DNA of 6,264 nt from an uncultured Oscillospiraceae bacterium (GTDB lineage: Bacteria; Bacillota; Clostridia; Oscillospirales; Oscillospiraceae): positions 1 to 6,264 of the forward strand of contig CALWXI010000041.1 of NCBI GenBank assembly GCA_944385455.1, in the 5' to 3' direction. The position numbers were made by a program, and so were the translations under genes. This document shows, one piece after another, positions 5,963-6,264 of the stretch. Each line of letters begins with the position of its first letter. Positions within the stretch are counted from its first letter, which is position 1. The notes under the pieces were generated by a model. It saw only the letters and a list, made by a program, of their open reading frames with translations. It was not told where the DNA came from and searched no databases.

Positions 5963-6264
5963 TCATACCTCCGTGCGCCCCTCCTCCCGGTAGGGCAGCA
6001 GGAACTCCGTGATGCTGCCGCTGAGGGCGTACATGGGATAGAAGAACACCAGTCCCTGGTCCGTGAGGTAGAAGTTGTGGGGATTCAGAAAGCGGCGCAG
6101 CCGCCGCTTCCAGTGGGGATGGAAGGGGGGAAAGCCCGCCGCCTCCCGGCGGCGGATATCCGCCGCAGCCAGGGCCGTGAGCCGCCGCTTCCAGTTCTGC
6201 CGGGGCGGGAAGAAGGCCGGCAGCGCCGCCGGGTATCCGGCGGAGAGGTCCCAGGTGTCCCCCC
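5963..6264 (-). CDS. DUF3298 (RsiV-type) domain protein, C-terminal part (5' end outside window)
   Basis: Reading the - strand, a frame open from the right edge ends at a TGA complementary to 5963-5965 and encodes the last 99 residues of a larger protein. The end reads NFYLTDQGLVFFYPMYALSG, then SITEFLLPYREE. This resembles the closing part of DUF3298 domains (F-Y-L-T-x-x-G-L-V-F-F-Y-P-x-Y followed by P/TEF-x-x-PY), seen in RsiV-like anti-sigma factors and in secreted or membrane-anchored proteins of Clostridia. Upstream, the fragment is Arg/Pro/Trp-rich and contains WKRRL twice. The N-terminus, where a signal peptide, membrane anchor or anti-sigma region would be, is not in the window, so the protein's role cannot be assigned. 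It converges on the symporter gene with a hairpin between them. Confidence 0.72.
   Translation of the reverse strand, partial: GDTWDLSAGYPAALPAFFPPRQNWKRRLTALAAADIRRREAAGFPPFHPHWKRRLRRFLNPHNFYLTDQGLVFFYPMYALSGSITEFLLPYREEGRTEV

Noticed and set aside
4410..5966. 518-codon open frame on the - strand opposite the symporter gene
   Set aside because: Its product is a low-complexity His/Gly/Asp/Glu-rich string with no recognisable domain. It is the mirror of a strongly codon-biased GC-rich gene and covers the riboswitch terminator.

Overview
The window looks like chromosomal DNA from a GC-rich gut Clostridia lineage, most likely Oscillospiraceae (Flavonifractor, Pseudoflavonifractor or Lawsonibacter-like). 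The reasons are the high GC content with strong G/C third-position bias, AAGGAGG-type ribosome binding sites, and a set of Firmicutes-type genes (YmdB-family phosphodiesterase, YhaO-like SbcD, CyuA, glycine riboswitch with an AGCS symporter, DUF3298). The genus is inference. No mobile element, CRISPR array, tRNA or rRNA is visible.

Layout. Positions 1-4150 hold five genes on the + strand with short gaps (52, 13, 69 and 37 nt), which look like one co-directional run. They are the 3' end of a YmdB/TIGR00282-family metallophosphoesterase, a YbaK/EbsC-type aminoacyl-tRNA deacylase, an SbcD/YhaO-like nuclease subunit with no SbcC/YhaN partner beside it, a ZIP-family metal transporter, and a CyuA-type iron-sulfur L-cysteine desulfidase with a complete set of likely ligand cysteines. 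A 13-bp hairpin lacking a U-tract follows the last gene.

Positions 4151-4526 are non-coding and carry a full regulatory leader. It has a strong sigma-A-type promoter (TTGACA, 17 nt, extended -10 TATGGT), a tandem two-aptamer glycine riboswitch, a spacer hairpin, and a textbook intrinsic terminator whose U-tract runs straight into the Shine-Dalgarno of the next gene. That gene (4527-5912) is an AGCS-family sodium:alanine/glycine symporter, so glycine is expected to control transcription of its own transporter. The second aptamer is canonical. The first has a weakened inner stem and a small GC hairpin in the junction that is normally A-rich.

After the symporter, a 12-bp GC hairpin separates it from a convergent - strand gene that runs off the right edge (5963-6264). 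Its C-terminal 99 residues look like a DUF3298 (RsiV-type) domain.

Functionally the right half is about amino-acid use: cysteine is broken down to pyruvate, ammonia and sulfide, and glycine/alanine is transported under riboswitch control. The left half is a mix of housekeeping functions (phosphodiesterase, tRNA proofreading, DNA repair, metal uptake). No wholly new system is evident. The most unusual element is the asymmetric glycine riboswitch.
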